Positions 61,915-64,000 of a DNA stretch of 64,000 nucleotides are shown here, piece after piece; the first letter of the stretch is position 1; every line of letters starts with the position of its first letter. The notes beneath the pieces were generated by a model, which saw only the letters and a list, made by a program, of their open reading frames with translations, did no database searches and was not told the DNA's origin. The stretch comes from Gluconobacter sp. P1C6_b. GTDB lineage: Bacteria > Pseudomonadota > Alphaproteobacteria > Acetobacterales > Acetobacteraceae. The stretch covers positions 9,476 through 73,475 of the forward strand of contig NZ_JACRVU010000001.1 of NCBI RefSeq assembly GCF_018811945.1, in the 5' to 3' direction. The translations under genes and the position numbers were made by a program.

Positions 61915-63333
61915 ATGAGCGACACAGTGCTCAACCCCTCCCCCGCCCCTTCTGCTGCCGCAACCAAGGCGCCCATGGTCGGGCGCATGATGTTCGCTGT
62001 TGCGCTGGCTGCGATTGCAGGCCTGATGTTCGGACTGGATGTGGGCGTCATTTCCGGCGCACTCGGCTTTATCCGTGACGAATTCCATGCTTCCGAATTC
62101 GAGCAGTCCTGGATCGTATCATCCATGATGTTCGGCGCGGCCGTGGGGGCCGTGGGCGCGGGCCGCATGTCCTATGCGTTTGGCCGCCGCCGCTCCCTGA
62201 TCTTCAGCGCATTCCTGTTCGTGGCGGGAGGACTCGTCTGCGCCCTCGCATCCTCTGTGTCCGAACTGATCATCGGGCGCACCATGCTGGGTCTGGCGAT
62301 CGGTATCGGAAGCTTCGTGGCTCCGCTCTACATTTCCGAAGTCTCGGACATCTCGCGGCGCGGCAGTCTGGTGTCGATGTACCAGCTGATGATCACGCTG
62401 GGCATCCTGCTGGCCTTCGTGTCCAATGCCATTCTGTCTTACAGCGGCTCATGGCGCTGGATGCTGGGGATTATGGCCATTCCCGGCACGTTCTTCCTGA
62501 TCGGTTCGTTCTTCCTGCCCGACAGTCCGCGCTGGCTGATGCTGCGTGGCCGTCATGAGGAAGCCCTGTCGATCATGAAGGAACTGCGTCACAACCCTGA
62601 ACTCGCCCATCAGGAAATCCGCGACATCCAGGGACAGATCCATGACCGTCAGCGCGGTCTGGCGATGTTTCTGGAGAACCGCAACTTTCGCCGCGCCGTC
62701 ATGCTTGGCATTGTGCTTCAGGTCATGCAGCAGCTCACCGGCATCAACGTGGTCATGTACTACGCGCCACGCATCTTCCAGGAAGTCGGCTTCGGGGCGA
62801 GCGGCCAGATGTGGGGCACGGCCATCGTCGGCGTGGTCAACTGGCTCGCCACGTTCATCGCCATTGCCTTTGCGGACAGCTGGGGCCGTCGTCCGATGCT
62901 GATCACGGGATTTGCCATCATGTCAGCCGGCCTCGCGGTTCTGGCGACCATCATGTCGGGTGCCGTCGGCAATACGGACCTGTCGCATTACCTCGCGATC
63001 TCGGTCCTGCTGTGCTTCATCGCAGGCTTCGCCTTCTCGGCCGGTCCGCTGGTCTGGGTTCTGTGCTCGGAAGTCATGCCGCTGCAGGGGCGCGATTTCG
63101 GCATCACCTGCTCGACCGTCACCAACTGGGTCACGAACATGGTGGTGGGCGCCACGTTCCTCGGCCTGCTCACGACACTCGGGGCCTCACACACCTTCTG
63201 GCTCTATGCCGGACTGAATGCGCTCTTCATTTTCATGGTTCTGTTCTTTGTCCCGGAGACGAAGGGCGTGTCTCTGGAATCCATCGAGACGAAGCTCAAT
63301 CAGGGCGTGACCCTGCGCAATATCGGCCGCTGA
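61915..63333 (+). CDS. Sugar porter MFS transporter
   Basis: 472 residues, twelve transmembrane helices, proton-linked sugar symporter. Signature patterns: GLDVGVISGALGFI in helix 1, GAAVGAVGAGRMSYAFGRRR, YISEVSDISRRGSLVSMYQL after helix 4, PDSPRWLMLRGRHEEAL, MQQLTGINVVMYYAPRIF and the C-terminal PETKGVSLESIE. This places it with galactose/xylose/arabinose permeases of E. coli type. Start ATG 61915 is preceded by a purine-poor leader, so expression may be modest or regulated. Exact sugar unknown. Confidence 0.95.
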   Translation: MSDTVLNPSPAPSAAATKAPMVGRMMFAVALAAIAGLMFGLDVGVISGALGFIRDEFHASEFEQSWIVSSMMFGAAVGAVGAGRMSYAFGRRRSLIFSAFLFVAGGLVCALASSVSELIIGRTMLGLAIGIGSFVAPLYISEVSDISRRGSLVSMYQLMITLGILLAFVSNAILSYSGSWRWMLGIMAIPGTFFLIGSFFLPDSPRWLMLRGRHEEALSIMKELRHNPELAHQEIRDIQGQIHDRQRGLAMFLENRNFRRAVMLGIVLQVMQQLTGINVVMYYAPRIFQEVGFGASGQMWGTAIVGVVNWLATFIAIAFADSWGRRPMLITGFAIMSAGLAVLATIMSGAVGNTDLSHYLAISVLLCFIAGFAFSAGPLVWVLCSEVMPLQGRDFGITCSTVTNWVTNMVVGATFLGLLTTLGASHTFWLYAGLNALFIFMVLFFVPETKGVSLESIETKLNQGVTLRNIGR

Positions 63334-63365
63334 ACCCAGCCCCTCAATGGGGCCCTTACCGCACA

Positions 63366-63405
63366 AAAAAAGCCTCCGCTCCAGTCAGGAACGGGGGCTT
63401 TTTCA
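63366..63405 (+). terminator. Terminator of sugar transporter gene
   Basis: GCCTCCGCTCC pairs with GGAACGGGGGC (one mismatch, one G-T) around AGTCA, followed by five T residues and preceded by seven A residues, so it may work in both directions for the convergent small gene as well. Confidence 0.85.
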
Positions 63406-63416
63406 TGTCCGGAGCG

Positions 63417-63602
63417 TCAGCCGCGACCGGCAGCGATCTTGCGATCGGTATTGTACTGGCTCAGCGCATAGACCGACCAGATGGCAGCCGGGATCCAGCC
63501 GATCACCGTGACCTGAAGGACCAGACACACCAGACCGGCAAACGGACGGCCGATGGTGAAGAACTGCAGCCAGGGCAGAAGCAGGGCAAGAATGAGACGC
63601 AT
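63417..63602 (-). CDS. YqaE/Pmp3 family membrane peptide
   Basis: 61 residues with the two-helix hairpin of the Pmp3/UPF0057 family: LILALLLPWLQFFTIGRPFA, then VLQVTVIGWIPAAIWSVYAL, and a short polar tail YNTDRKIAAG. The start has AAGGAGAG upstream. Family members affect membrane potential and salt/cold tolerance in plants and yeast; the bacterial role is little known. Monocistronic with a terminator shared with the convergent transporter. Confidence 0.9.
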   Translation of the reverse strand: MRLILALLLPWLQFFTIGRPFAGLVCLVLQVTVIGWIPAAIWSVYALSQYNTDRKIAAGRG

Positions 63603-63721
63603 GATGCTCTCCTTTCACAAAGATGCTCTGACATCAGTGATCGTTGAGAAACGCTCGGGATGCAACTCCGGTTCATGAGGACCCGCGCGAACGCAGGCCC
63701 CAGAACGCCTGGAGTGACAGT

Positions 63722-64000
63722 TCAGAGCGACTGGCCAACCGGCTTGGACGTCGCCGTCTTGGTCCGCATCCATCCACCTTCGAAACCCGCGCGCTCCAGC
63801 CCGGTCCGCAGATAGGCGTTCTTCTTCATCGTGTTCCACACAAGGCCGCTGCGCCAGTTTTCCAGCATCAGCAGGATCGGCCCCTGATCGATGCCAAGCT
63901 GCTGCCCGTCGACCCAGTAGCTTTTCTGGTCCGCAAAGGACGGATTGAAAGCGTCGAGGAACCCGTATTTGTTGTAAATCCGGTCCCCGTAACGGGCGCG
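63722..64000 (-). CDS. Glucoamylase-family protein, C-terminal part (cut by window edge)
   Basis: The last 92 codons of a leftward gene that runs off the right edge. The visible part reads RYGDRIYNKYGFLDAFNPSF, then GIDQGPILLMLENWRSGLVW and GLERAGFEGGW. This is the C-terminal pattern of the glycoamylase (Pfam Glycoamylase) family, whose members act on beta-1,2-glucans or related glucans. GIDQGP with ENWRSG is especially characteristic. Whether a signal peptide or other domains exist cannot be seen. Confidence 0.8.
   Translation of the reverse strand, partial: RARYGDRIYNKYGFLDAFNPSFADQKSYWVDGQQLGIDQGPILLMLENWRSGLVWNTMKKNAYLRTGLERAGFEGGWMRTKTATSKPVGQSL

Overview
The window is about 60% GC and reads as chromosome of an acetic acid bacterium (Acetobacteraceae, most likely Gluconobacter or a close relative). 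This rests on gene content: GcrA cell-cycle regulator, AddAB instead of RecBCD, alphaproteobacterial UmuDC with a GTTC-N7-GTTC SOS box, and the style of the proteins. The genus is an inference.

Positions 1 to about 27373 are the right-hand part of an integrated HK97-type siphophage. The late genes all run rightward in canonical order: small and large terminase, portal, ClpP-like protease, major capsid protein, connector and joining proteins, tail tube, a tail assembly chaperone pair with a G GGA AAC slippery heptamer, tail completion protein, 1550-residue tape measure with a transglycosylase domain, baseplate/tip proteins, a collar-domain fibre and an 889-residue tip protein. A lysis module follows (coiled-coil membrane protein, transglycosylase-like endolysin, small membrane protein, lipoprotein). 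Four intrinsic terminators lie inside this late unit.

Between the lysis genes and the attachment site is an accessory segment (22.6-27.1 kb). It holds a short protein resembling the Acb2/Tad1 cyclic-nucleotide sponge, a papain-like cysteine peptidase coupled to a lipoprotein, a very AT-rich leftward gene for a trypsin-like serine protease, and a leftward umuDC pair behind an SOS box. The UmuD homologue lacks both catalytic residues. The segment ends at the 3' half of a tRNA-Thr(GGT), the right attachment site. Integrase, repressor, replication genes and the left end are outside the window.

From 27.4 kb on is host chromosome. First come leftward gcrA, rnd, trxA, addA, addB and tsaE (tsaE-addB-addA are translationally coupled), then a glycosyltransferase. 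Rightward genes for a ferredoxin-NADP reductase and D-amino acid dehydrogenase follow, then a leftward putative TPR/glycosyltransferase protein, a His/Lys-rich secreted protein and typA, then rightward queF and an AAC(3)-family acetyltransferase. A leftward Fur-controlled iron-uptake operon (TonB receptor, two small membrane proteins, PepSY reductase-like protein) is next.

The last 12 kb hold a flavin reductase, an outer-membrane barrel, an aldo/keto reductase, a large hybrid sensor kinase, an SDR, an FUSC-type exporter, a LysR regulator, a sugar-porter MFS transporter, a Pmp3-family peptide and the 3' end of a glucoamylase-family gene cut by the window edge. Sugar oxidoreduction, sugar import and envelope functions fit the acetic acid bacterial lifestyle.
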